A DNA stretch of 64,000 bases from Dongia_B sp964406155 (GTDB lineage: Bacteria > Pseudomonadota > Alphaproteobacteria > Dongiales > Dongiaceae): assembly GCA_964406155.1 (NCBI GenBank), contig CAYOQR010000019.1, positions 1 to 64,000 on the forward strand, read 5' to 3'. The notes below the pieces were generated by a model. That model did no database searches, had not been told where the DNA came from, and worked only from the letters and a program-made list of their open reading frames with translations. This document shows, one piece after another, positions 56,849-64,000 of this stretch. The position numbers and the translations under genes are program-made. Position 1 is the stretch's first letter, and every line of letters starts with the position of its first letter.

Positions 56849-57964
56849 ATGAATTCGCTCGGTTTCGATAAGGCACCGCAGGACACGCGGGTCGTCGTCG
56901 CCATGTCCGGCGGCGTCGACAGTTCCGTGACGGCCGCCCTGCTGGCGCGGGAAGGCTATGACGTCATCGGCGTCACCCTGCAGCTCTACGATCATGGCCT
57001 GACGGTGGGCAAGAAGGGCGCCTGCTGCGCCGGTCAGGACATCTATGATGCCCGGCAGGTCGCCGACAAGCTCGGCATTCCCCATTACGTGCTCGATTAC
57101 GAGAACAAGTTCTCCGATGCCGTGATGCAGGAATTCGCCGATTCCTATCTCGCCGGCGAGACGCCGATCCCCTGCGTGCGCTGTAACCAGCGCGTCAAAT
57201 TCCGCGACCTGCTGGACCAGGCGCGCGATCTCGGCGCCGAGGCGATGGCAACCGGGCACTATGTCCGCCGCCTGCCGACATCTGCCGGCGCGGAGATGCA
57301 TCGCGGCACCGATCCCAGTCGCGACCAGAGCTATTTCCTGTTCGCCACCACGCAGCAGCAGCTCGACTTCCTGCGCTTTCCGCTGGGCGATTTGCCGAAG
57401 ACCGAGACGCGGGCGATCGCCGGCAAGCTCGGCCTTGCCGTCGCCGCCAAGCCGGACAGTCAGGACATCTGTTTCGTGCCGGAAGGCGGCTATGCCAAGG
57501 TGGTCGAGCGCCTGCGGCCCGGCGCGATCGAGCCCGGCGAGATCCTGCATCTCGACGGCCGCGTGCTCGGCCGTCATGACGGCGTCATCAATTTCACCAT
57601 CGGGCAGCGGCGTGGCATCGGCGTGCATGATACCGGCAGCAGCAATCAGCCGCTTTATGTGGTGAAGGTCGAGCCGGAAACGCGCCGCGTCTATGTCGGC
57701 CCGAAAGAGGCGTTGGCCCGCCATAGCGTCACCCTGCGCGAGGTCAACTGGCTGGGCCGCGCCGGCGAGCCGACAGTCGATGTGCCCGTCACCGTCAAGC
57801 TGCGCTCTATGAGTCAGCCGGCCCCGGCCCGGGTCAGCTTGACCAATGCCGGTGCAACGGTGATGCTGGAGGCGCCGCAATACGGCATCGCGCCTGGCCA
57901 AGCCTGCGTCTTTTACCAAGGCGAACGGCTGTTGGGTGGCGGTTGGATCTGCCGCGAGAGCTAG
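56849..57964 (+). CDS. mnmA: tRNA-specific 2-thiouridylase MnmA
   Basis: MnmA thiolates U34 of tRNA-Lys, -Glu and -Gln, using ATP and persulfide sulfur that starts from IscS. The 371-aa protein has the PP-loop VAMSGGVDSSV (17-27), the catalytic cysteines Cys112 (PCVRCNQ) and Cys208 (DSQDICFVP), GTDPSRDQSYFLF, and the C-terminal beta-barrel. Placement after the isc genes links it with its sulfur donor. A purine run AAAGAG lies just before the ATG. Confidence 0.96.
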   Translation: MNSLGFDKAPQDTRVVVAMSGGVDSSVTAALLAREGYDVIGVTLQLYDHGLTVGKKGACCAGQDIYDARQVADKLGIPHYVLDYENKFSDAVMQEFADSYLAGETPIPCVRCNQRVKFRDLLDQARDLGAEAMATGHYVRRLPTSAGAEMHRGTDPSRDQSYFLFATTQQQLDFLRFPLGDLPKTETRAIAGKLGLAVAAKPDSQDICFVPEGGYAKVVERLRPGAIEPGEILHLDGRVLGRHDGVINFTIGQRRGIGVHDTGSSNQPLYVVKVEPETRRVYVGPKEALARHSVTLREVNWLGRAGEPTVDVPVTVKLRSMSQPAPARVSLTNAGATVMLEAPQYGIAPGQACVFYQGERLLGGGWICRES

Positions 57965-57999
57965 GCAGGCGGCGCAAGCAACGGCAAGGGGAATCACAG

Positions 58000-58302
58000 A
58001 TGGATCTGGCAGGATTGACCGAGGAACTGCGCCGCCGGGCTGGCCAGAATGTGAAGCTCGGTTATAAGGTCAAATTCCTGCTGGATGACGGGCTCATCTT
58101 CTGGGACGGCACGGATCAGACAGCCCAGATCGGCAATGACGATGCCGGCGCCGCCGATACCACCATCACGATTTCCGCGGAAAACCTGGAAAAGCTGATG
58201 AGCGGCGGCCTCGATCCGACACTCGCCTATATGACCGGCAAGCTGAAGGTCGAAGGCAGCATGGGGGTGGCCCTGAAGCTGACCTCGATGTTCGCTGATT
58301 GA
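58000..58302 (+). CDS. SCP2 sterol-transfer-like domain protein
   Basis: A 100-aa protein consisting of a single SCP2 (sterol carrier protein 2) domain: LGYKVKFLLDDGLIFWDG, a central strand TTITISAENLEKLMSGGLDP and TGKLKVEGSMGVALKLTSMF. Such proteins bind hydrophobic ligands (lipids, acyl chains) in a shallow tunnel. AAGGGGAA lies 8 nt before the ATG. It follows mnmA by 35 bp, probably as last gene of the transcript. Whether it serves the hydrolase and oxygenase upstream is a guess, but a lipid-binding partner would fit. Confidence 0.88.
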   Translation: MDLAGLTEELRRRAGQNVKLGYKVKFLLDDGLIFWDGTDQTAQIGNDDAGAADTTITISAENLEKLMSGGLDPTLAYMTGKLKVEGSMGVALKLTSMFAD

Positions 58303-58423
58303 GCAGCCGGATCAAGCCGTTAATCAAAACGTGACAGCTCGGTTGACAGGCCGGCGGGGGGCGAGTATACGCATCCCGCCCGTTGCACCACGCGGGCATC
58401 CGGCCGGTTTCCTGGTCGACGGT

Positions 58424-58498
58424 GGCAGCGTAGCTCAGTGGTAGAGCAGGGGAATCATAATCCCTTGGTCGGGGGTTCAAATCCCTCCGCTGCTACCA
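58424..58498 (+). tRNA. tRNA-Met (anticodon CAT)
   Basis: A 75-nt cloverleaf with encoded CCA. Acceptor GGCAGCG pairs with CGCTGCT, D-arm GCTC/GAGC, anticodon arm GGGGA/TCCCT around ATCATAA with CAT at 58456-58458, T-arm GGGGG-TTCAAAT-CCCTC. The acceptor begins with a G-U pair. It is most likely elongator tRNA-Met; a lysidine-modified tRNA-Ile cannot be excluded from the anticodon alone. Confidence 0.95.
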
Positions 58499-58772
58499 AC
58501 GAAACCCTCTTTCAAGCATACCAAGCTGCTGGAAAATCAGCGGAATCTGATCGAGCTGTTCAGCCCGCAGGCTTCTTTACTGTTCCTCTGCAACCCCGCA
58601 AATATCCCAGCCTTTCCGAGAATCTGGCCGGACGACGGTCCTTTGGGCCGCGCAAATCCTCGTCAGGGGTGATGGCAGTGTAGCGCCGGGGGAAATCGAT
58701 GAAGTCGATTGCAACGAAAGGGGGGATGTTTCCGCGCCACCGGGTTTTGCGCGGCCCAGTTTCGTACCGGGC
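58499..58772. other. Spacer between tRNA-Met and gntR
   Basis: About 270 bp with no recognised gene, integrase remnant or repeat. An open frame that crosses the tRNA (58438-58683) is not a gene. If the tRNA once served as an integration site, the left junction would lie here, but no repeat of the tRNA 3' end was found in the window. Confidence 0.4.
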
Positions 58773-59411
58773 TTACACGCGGGCATTCTCGTAGATAATT
58801 TTCAGGGCGAAATCGACCAAGTACTGATTGAGGGCAAGCGAGGCTGTCTCGGCACGACTCGCGTCGCGCTCCAAGATCGCCAGAAGAATTTCGCGATGTA
58901 GCTCCTTGCCTCTGGTGATTTCGACATTCTTGTCGCGAACATGGGTTATCCAGAAACGCCGCGAAAGCGCCTGCAGAGGCGACATCAAATCTTCCATATA
59001 GGGATTATGCGCCGCGTCGATGATGAGCTTATGTGTCTGGCGCACGGTCTCGGCATATTCGCTGAAAGAAAATTCGCTGTTCAGCAGTGACGCCATTGCC
59101 TTGATGTGCTCGAGATCCTCAGACGTCGCCCGTTTGCAGGCGAGCCCCACGGCAAGCACTTCCATCGCCCGGCGAAGCTCCAACCTGCTCAGTTGATCCT
59201 CGACCGAATTTCGCGGGATTTCGATACCCTTGCTCGGATGAACCCGCAGCATGTAGTTGCGTTCCAGGCGCTGGATGGCCTCGCGCACCGGGGTTCGGCC
59301 AAGGCCCGTCAGCGCCATCAAGGCTCGCTCGGAAATCATCGAGCCGGCTTCGAGCTGCCCTTCTTCGATTAACCGCTGAAGCGTGGCCAGCGCCACCTCA
59401 GACTGAGTCAT
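58773..59411 (-). CDS. GntR-family regulator (FCD/FadR subfamily)
   Basis: A 212-aa repressor-type protein. Residues 1-70 form a winged helix-turn-helix (LEAGSMISERALMALTGLGRTPVREAIQRLERNYML in part), and 80-205 the all-helical FCD ligand-binding domain with candidate metal ligands (Asp and His residues in LIIDAAHNPYME and ELHREILLAI). The ATG at 59411 has AAGGA 5 nt upstream. It is divergent from the flavin-reductase gene and probably controls it together with the ABC importer. Confidence 0.9.
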   Translation of the reverse strand: MTQSEVALATLQRLIEEGQLEAGSMISERALMALTGLGRTPVREAIQRLERNYMLRVHPSKGIEIPRNSVEDQLSRLELRRAMEVLAVGLACKRATSEDLEHIKAMASLLNSEFSFSEYAETVRQTHKLIIDAAHNPYMEDLMSPLQALSRRFWITHVRDKNVEITRGKELHREILLAILERDASRAETASLALNQYLVDFALKIIYENARV

Positions 59412-59473
59412 CAAATCCTTCCCCTCGTGGTTGCGGTCGCCGGATGCCGTCCTATAGCCAATTTTCGTGTTGC

Positions 59474-59497
59474 ATACCATCGATATATCGGTAGTAT
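59474..59497. promoter_or_regulatory. Candidate GntR operator in the divergent promoter
   Basis: An imperfect inverted repeat with ends ATAC and GTAT centred on the perfect palindrome CGATATATCG (59481-59490). ATAC...GTAT half-sites are usual for FadR/VanR-type GntR regulators. It lies 63 bp from gntR and 29 bp from the flavin-reductase gene. Confidence 0.45.
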
Positions 59498-59525
59498 ATC
59501 ATCCATCGCAGCGCACAGGTTGGAC

Positions 59526-60185
59526 ATGAAATACGCACCGGGCCGAGAGCCAAATCCGCTTCCGTTTTCCCCATTTAAAAGCTGCACGGTACCGCGCCCC
59601 ATCGGCTGGCTGTCGAGCGTCAGCCGCTCGGGGGTCGAGAACATCGCCCCTTACAGTCAGTGGCAGAACCTGACCTTTGACCCGCCGATGGTCATGTTTT
59701 CCGCCAATCAATATCCGGACGGGCGGCGCAAGGACACGGTGCTCAATGCCGAGGAAACCGGCTGGTTCGTCTGGAACATGGCGACCTATGACCTACGTGA
59801 TGCGGTGAATCTGAGCGCCATGGCGCTGCCACCGCATGAAAGCGAATTCGATCGCTTGGATGTCACCAGACAGTACGCGGACAACGCCCCGATACCGATG
59901 GTGAAGGAGAGCCCGGTCAAATTCGAATGCAAGTATCTCAGCACGCATCGGCTGAAGGGGAACTCGCCCGTCGGCAGCATCGACATCGTGTTCGCCACCG
60001 TAGAGACGATCCATATCGACGATGCGGTCATCACGACGGAAGGCAAGATCGACATCGCCAAAGTCCGGCCGATCGCCCGCCTCGGCTATTTCGACTACGC
60101 CGTCATCAACGAGACATTTGAAATGCGTGTACCCGGTTCCGATGCGGCCGCACAGGCCGGCTTGGAAGGCCGCCGCGCCGTCTAG
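59526..60185 (+). CDS. Flavin-reductase-like FMN-binding protein
   Basis: A 219-aa protein of the flavin reductase/split-barrel FMN-binding group: CTVPRPIGWLSSVSRSGVENIAPYSQW, then FDPPMVMFSANQYP and KDTVLNAEETGWFVWNMAT. Members bind FMN and either reduce free flavin for a two-component oxygenase or act on a substrate directly. No oxygenase partner is in view. The ATG at 59526 is favoured because the domain starts there; the region before it is the promoter shared with gntR. It is followed 39 bp later by the ABC importer genes. Confidence 0.85.
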   Translation: MKYAPGREPNPLPFSPFKSCTVPRPIGWLSSVSRSGVENIAPYSQWQNLTFDPPMVMFSANQYPDGRRKDTVLNAEETGWFVWNMATYDLRDAVNLSAMALPPHESEFDRLDVTRQYADNAPIPMVKESPVKFECKYLSTHRLKGNSPVGSIDIVFATVETIHIDDAVITTEGKIDIAKVRPIARLGYFDYAVINETFEMRVPGSDAAAQAGLEGRRAV

Positions 60186-60224
60186 CGAAAATAAGAAACC
60201 TCAACCAGGGGAAAGAGGAAAGCC

Positions 60225-61229
60225 ATGAAAGCGCTTCTTACAATTGTCGTCGCCATGACCTTATCGCCTGTCGCGTCACAGGCGGCCGACATGGTGTTTA
60301 CCGGCTGGGGCGGTACGACTCAGGATGTTGAAAAGGCGGAATGGGCCGACAAATTCGCGGCTAAAGAGAGCATCACGGTCCTGCAGGACGGCCCCACGGA
60401 CTATGGCAAGATGAAGGCGATGATCGATGCCGGCAATGTCAGCTGGGATGTCGTCGATGTCGAAGCCGATTATGGCGTTCAGGCTGGTCTCAATGGGCTG
60501 CTGGAGAAGCTCGATTTCAGCATTATCGACAAGTCGCGGCTCGATCCGCGATTCGTGACGGATTATGCCGTCGGCGGATTTTACTATTCCACGATCATCG
60601 GCTGCAATCGTGGCGCTGTCGCCGCCTGCCCGAAAAGCTGGGCGGAACTCTTCGACACGAAGAAGTTTCCCGGCAAACGCAGTTTCTATAAGTGGCCAAC
60701 GCCCGGCGTTCTCGAAGCGGCGCTTCTCGCGGATGGTGTCTCGCCGGACAAGCTGTACCCGTTGGACCTGGATCGAGCCTTCAAGAAGCTGGATACAATC
60801 AAGAGCGACATCGACTGGTGGGCTACCGGCGCCCAGTCTCAGCAGCTAGTGGCCTCCGGTGAGGCGCCGTATGGCGCGTTCTGGAATGGCCGTCTTGCCG
60901 CGGTCATCCAGTCCGGGGTGAATATCGAGACATCGTGGGACCAGAACATCATTGCGGCCGATCTGCTCGTCGTTCCCAAGGGGACCAAGAACCGGGACCT
61001 CGCCATGAAGTTCATTGCTTTCGCGACATCTGCCGAAAGCCAGGCGGCGATGGCCAAGGGCACGGGGTATGCGCCGACGAATCTGGATTCCTCCAAGCTC
61101 ATGGACCCGGCCATCGCCAAGACCTTGCCCGATCAGCAAACGGCCACGCAGATCGACGCAAGTCTCGACTATTGGGCGGCGCATCGGGATGAAATCGCTG
61201 CACGCTGGTATGCGTGGCAGGCGAAGTAG
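60225..61229 (+). CDS. Periplasmic solute-binding protein, polyamine-transporter type
   Basis: A 334-aa extracytoplasmic binding protein of the spermidine/putrescine (PotD/PotF) group. The signal peptide (MKALLTIVVAMTLSPVASQA) is cleaved near residue 20. Features are VFTGWGGTTQDVEKAEW, WDVVDVEADYGVQAG, GCNRGAVAACPKSWAELFDTKKFPGKR and DIDWWATGAQSQQLVASGEAPYGAFWNGR. Family members bind polyamines or other small organic cations and acids; the ligand here is not determined. Strong GGGGAAAGAGGAAA lies before the ATG. Confidence 0.88.
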   Translation: MKALLTIVVAMTLSPVASQAADMVFTGWGGTTQDVEKAEWADKFAAKESITVLQDGPTDYGKMKAMIDAGNVSWDVVDVEADYGVQAGLNGLLEKLDFSIIDKSRLDPRFVTDYAVGGFYYSTIIGCNRGAVAACPKSWAELFDTKKFPGKRSFYKWPTPGVLEAALLADGVSPDKLYPLDLDRAFKKLDTIKSDIDWWATGAQSQQLVASGEAPYGAFWNGRLAAVIQSGVNIETSWDQNIIAADLLVVPKGTKNRDLAMKFIAFATSAESQAAMAKGTGYAPTNLDSSKLMDPAIAKTLPDQQTATQIDASLDYWAAHRDEIAARWYAWQAK

Positions 61230-61316
61230 CGTCGCGGCCGCTATGCGTCAATCGGAGGAAAGACGCATAGCGGCTAGCCTCATGATCCAGCTTTCAAGCG
61301 AGACTGCGCTTTGAAT

Positions 61317-62147
61317 ATGCTCTCGAGCTCGAGCCGACAGACGGTGCTTTTGTTGCCGGCTCTTTCCATTTTGTTCCTGTTCTTCCTGGTCCCGGTCTCA
61401 GGCCTGCTCCTGCGGAGTTTCATGGAGCCTGTTCCCGGAGTTGAGAATTATATTCGATTCCTGACGGATCCGACCTATCTCAACATCCTTCTCAACACCT
61501 TCATGGTCGCATCGATCGTGACGGCTTTCACCGTAGTCATTGGATTTCCCGTTGCATGGGCCTTGGCGATCATGCCGAGGAAGATCTCTTCGGTCATCTT
61601 CGCGATCATCATCCTGTCGATGTGGACCAACCTTCTTGCCCGGACATATGCTTGGATGGTGCTCCTCCAAAGGACCGGCTTGGTCAACAAGACGCTGATG
61701 GCTTTAGGTCTTATCGAACAACCGCTCCCTCTTGTGAACAACTTGACCGGTGTCACCATTGGCATGACCTATATCATGCTGCCGGTTTTTATCATTCCGA
61801 TTGCTGCGGTCATGCGCGAGTTGGATCCTCGCATCATGCAGGCAGCGGCCTTGTGCGGCGCGTCGCGCAGCCAGGTCTTCATCCGGATATTCCTACCGTT
61901 GCTGTCGACAAGCATTCTCTCGGGAGCGATCCTGATTTTCGTGATGTCGCTCGGCTATTTCATTACGCCGGCGCTGTTGGGCAGCACCTCGCATATGATG
62001 CTGGGGGAATTGATCGCCCAACTCATTCAATCGCTGGTGGATTGGGGCATGGGAGGGACGGCTGCGTTCGTGCTTTTGCTGATCACCACCGCGCTTTACC
62101 TGGCGCAACTCAAGCTTCTGAAATCCCGAAGAGAGCAATGGCGTTGA
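61317..62147 (+). CDS. ABC transporter permease, PotB-like
   Basis: A 276-aa inner-membrane permease with six predicted helices (LLLPALSILFLFFLVPVSGLLL first). The EAA loop that contacts the ATPase is seen as MQAAALCGASRSQVFIRIFLPLLS near 180-205. It pairs with the next permease to form the channel. The ATG at 61317 is used; an in-frame TTG at 61311 is the alternative and no good ribosome binding site is evident. Confidence 0.9.
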   Translation: MLSSSSRQTVLLLPALSILFLFFLVPVSGLLLRSFMEPVPGVENYIRFLTDPTYLNILLNTFMVASIVTAFTVVIGFPVAWALAIMPRKISSVIFAIIILSMWTNLLARTYAWMVLLQRTGLVNKTLMALGLIEQPLPLVNNLTGVTIGMTYIMLPVFIIPIAAVMRELDPRIMQAAALCGASRSQVFIRIFLPLLSTSILSGAILIFVMSLGYFITPALLGSTSHMMLGELIAQLIQSLVDWGMGGTAAFVLLLITTALYLAQLKLLKSRREQWR

Positions 62148-62148
62148 T

Positions 62149-62949
62149 ATGCTCCTGACATATGATCGGCTGGGATGGTGGAAGTGGGTATTGCTTGGAA
62201 CGTCAGTTCTTGTGGCAATCTTCCTCTTGCTGCCGATTGCCTTTATTGCGGGCCTGTCCTTCGGCTCCTCCCAATGGATGATGTTTCCGCCGCCAGGTTG
62301 GACGTTGAAGTGGTATCGCGACTTTTTCGCCGATCCGAGGTGGATCGACGCGATTTTCGAAAGTTTTCGCGTCGCCTGCTGCGTCACCGTGCTTTCCGTG
62401 GCGATAGGATTACTGGCGGCATTTGGTCTGACCCGGGGGAAATTTCGTTGGAGAAATGCCGCGCGCAGCATCTTCATGATGCCAATGATCCTGCCCGTCG
62501 TTGTCCTTGGCGTCGCGGTCTACAGTTTTTTCCTGCGGATCGGGCTTTCCGGGACCTTTGTCGGATTTGTCTTTGCCCATCTGGTTATTGCGCTGCCATT
62601 CGCGATCGCGTGCTGCAATGACGCATTGGAGCGTTTTGATCGGTCAATCGAGGACGCTGCCGTCATCTGTGGTGCTTCTCCGCTGCAGGCGAAAATTCGC
62701 ATCACGATACCGTCGATTCGTGGCGGCCTTTTTGCCGCGGCCGTCTTTTCGTTCCTAACGTCCTGGGATGACGTCGTCCTGGCGATCTTCATGGCCACGC
62801 CGCGCCTGCAGACGCTTCCCGTGAAAATATGGACGACGCTGCGGCAGGATTTGACGCCGGTCGTTGCCGCTGCATCAACTTTGCTTACCTTGATGACGGT
62901 TGTCTTGATGCTGATCGTTGCAGTGGCGCGGCATGGAATAAAGAAATGA
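62149..62949 (+). CDS. ABC transporter permease, PotC-like
   Basis: A 266-aa permease with six predicted helices; first helix WVLLGTSVLVAIFLLLPIAFIAGL, EAA loop IEDAAVICGASPLQAKIRITIPSI near 160-183. It starts 1 bp after the stop of the first permease and overlaps the ATPase gene by 4 bp (ATGA), so the three are coupled. Confidence 0.9.
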   Translation: MLLTYDRLGWWKWVLLGTSVLVAIFLLLPIAFIAGLSFGSSQWMMFPPPGWTLKWYRDFFADPRWIDAIFESFRVACCVTVLSVAIGLLAAFGLTRGKFRWRNAARSIFMMPMILPVVVLGVAVYSFFLRIGLSGTFVGFVFAHLVIALPFAIACCNDALERFDRSIEDAAVICGASPLQAKIRITIPSIRGGLFAAAVFSFLTSWDDVVLAIFMATPRLQTLPVKIWTTLRQDLTPVVAAASTLLTLMTVVLMLIVAVARHGIKK

Positions 62950-64000
62950 TCTCACCGTTTCTCAAGTTTGATCGCATTGGAAAGACTTATGGGCCTATTA
63001 CCGCCGTCGAGGATGTCAGCCTTGCGATAGAGCAAGGGGAGTTCATGACATTCCTCGGGCCGTCTGGCTCTGGCAAAAGCACGACACTCTACATGTTGGC
63101 TGGCTTTGAGCAACCCAGCCGTGGCGACATGTTGTTACGTGGGAAAAGCATCGCCCATGTTCCGTCGAATAAACGGAATATCGGCATGGTGTTCCAGCGA
63201 TATACCTTGTTTCCGCATCTGACCGTCGGCGAGAACATCGCTTTTCCTTTGAGGGTCCGTCAACGCTCACAAGCCGAAATCGGGGACAAGGTTCGCGAGA
63301 TGCTGCGGCTGGTGCGTCTTCAGGGTTTCGAGGATCGTAAGCCGGGGGAGTTGTCCGGCGGTCAGCAGCAACGTGTCGCCCTTGCGCGCGCCTTGGCATA
63401 TGACCCGGCGATTTTGTTGATGGACGAACCATTGTCGGCACTCGACAAGAAGCTGCGCGAGGAAATCCAGTTCGAAATCAAGCGCATACATACCCAGACG
63501 GAAGTGACTATTCTCTACGTTACCCACGATCAGGAGGAAGCCTTGCGCCTCTCCGACCGGATCGCGGTCTTTTCGCGGGGCATGGTTGAGCAGGTCGGTA
63601 CCGGGTTCGACTTGCATGAAAATCCTGCCACGCGTTTCGTCGCTGGTTTCATTGGCGATAGCAACTTCATCTCTTGCGAGGTGCTCAGCTATCGTGACGG
63701 GCGAGCAACTGTCTCGATTGACGACGGAACCGTCATTGAAAATCTGCCGGCGCATCATGGCGAGCGCGGCGGCGAGGATGCGGCGTTGATGTTGAGGCCG
63801 GAACGGGTTTCCGTGGCGGCGAATGCCAGCTCCGATCGGGTCAGCGTATCGTGCCGCATCACGACGGCGACATTCCTTGGCAATAATGTCCAGGCTGTTG
63901 CGGAGATCAACGGGCAGGCGGTGTCGATCAGGTTGCCAGTCGATTGCGATCGGGCGGTGCTTGCTCCGGGTTCGTCCCTCTACCTGACTTTCTCGCCAGG
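62946..64000 (+). CDS. ABC transporter ATP-binding protein, PotA-like (partial)
   Basis: The ATPase of the importer; 351 codons are present and the gene runs off the right end. Walker A GPSGSGKST (about 38-46), Q-loop VFQRYTLFPHLTV, signature LSGGQQQRVALARAL (about 136-150), Walker B ILLMDEPLSALD and the switch His in YVTHDQEEAL. The C-terminal TOBE domain (from about 240, DAALMLRPERVSV) is of the PotA type. Most of the protein is visible; only the last part is missing. Confidence 0.94.
   Translation, partial: MISPFLKFDRIGKTYGPITAVEDVSLAIEQGEFMTFLGPSGSGKSTTLYMLAGFEQPSRGDMLLRGKSIAHVPSNKRNIGMVFQRYTLFPHLTVGENIAFPLRVRQRSQAEIGDKVREMLRLVRLQGFEDRKPGELSGGQQQRVALARALAYDPAILLMDEPLSALDKKLREEIQFEIKRIHTQTEVTILYVTHDQEEALRLSDRIAVFSRGMVEQVGTGFDLHENPATRFVAGFIGDSNFISCEVLSYRDGRATVSIDDGTVIENLPAHHGERGGEDAALMLRPERVSVAANASSDRVSVSCRITTATFLGNNVQAVAEINGQAVSIRLPVDCDRAVLAPGSSLYLTFSP

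Noticed and set aside
58438..58683. 81-codon open frame overlapping tRNA-Met
   Set aside because: It starts within the tRNA and its first residues are read from tRNA sequence, a frequent false call.

Overview
The window is 64 kb of GC-rich DNA, densely coding on both strands, with the gene complement of an alphaproteobacterium. The order Rhodospirillales in the wide sense is likely, but the genus cannot be told from the sequence alone. Signs are an NDUFA12-type complex I accessory protein, a lone mlaD next to a DUF2155 gene and aat, RNase E with a long insert in its S1 domain, an adrenodoxin-type ferredoxin, HscB with an N-terminal zinc motif, and a B12-dependent ribonucleotide reductase. Nearly everything is chromosomal housekeeping. 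No phage, IS element, integrase or CRISPR array was seen.

Layout. 1-2.0 kb: start of nrdJ behind two NrdR-box-like sites, and a DMT permease that appears to use a CTG start. 2.2-4.5 kb: NDUFA12, mlaD, a 78-aa protein, DUF2155 and convergent aat. 4.7-11.3 kb: the conserved aroQ-accB-accC operon, flanked on both sides by small accessory units. These are three DUF2975 membrane-protein genes, two of them paired with a small Xre-type regulator, plus a MipA/OmpV porin gene. 11.3-16.7 kb: a DsbA-like oxidoreductase, a BepA-like M48 protease, a gamma-glutamyltransferase-like lipoprotein and an aminotransferase. 16.7-22.5 kb: a full biotin pathway (bioB-A-F-H-like-C on one strand, bioD divergent). 22.6-31 kb: rne, an amidase and PBP1A. 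31-36 kb: a rhodanese, a YjbR protein, prfB with its programmed frameshift, amtB under an apparent sigma-54 promoter, a DUF455 ferritin-like protein and bcp. 36.3-45.3 kb: glnE, a YhdP/AsmA-like protein, tyrS and anmK. 45.4-58.3 kb: an alpha/beta hydrolase, then the large cysE-iscR-(second cysteine desulfurase)-iscS-iscU-iscA-hscB-hscA-fdx-iscX operon, running on into an unusual hydrolase, a 2-oxoglutarate-oxygenase-like gene, mnmA and an SCP2-domain gene. 58.4 kb: tRNA-Met(CAT). 58.8-64 kb: a GntR regulator divergent from a flavin-reductase-like gene and a polyamine-type ABC importer that runs off the right end.

How the genes work together. CysE makes O-acetylserine for cysteine synthesis. 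The two desulfurases take sulfur from cysteine, IscU/IscA/HscBA/Fdx build and deliver Fe-S clusters, IscR senses cluster supply, and MnmA uses sulfur from a desulfurase for tRNA thiolation. BioB is an Fe-S client of the same machinery, and biotin is attached to AccB, the partner of AccC. AmtB and GlnE both belong to nitrogen control, although no PII gene is adjacent.

The least explained content is the triplicated DUF2975/Xre units with their AT-rich palindromic upstream sites, a mosaic of perfect hairpins at 36.17-36.28 kb with a related copy at 11.2 kb, a gamma-glutamyltransferase homologue whose nucleophile position reads Ser, a His/Asp-rich insert in RNase E, and the two-gene hydrolase/oxygenase insert between iscX and mnmA.
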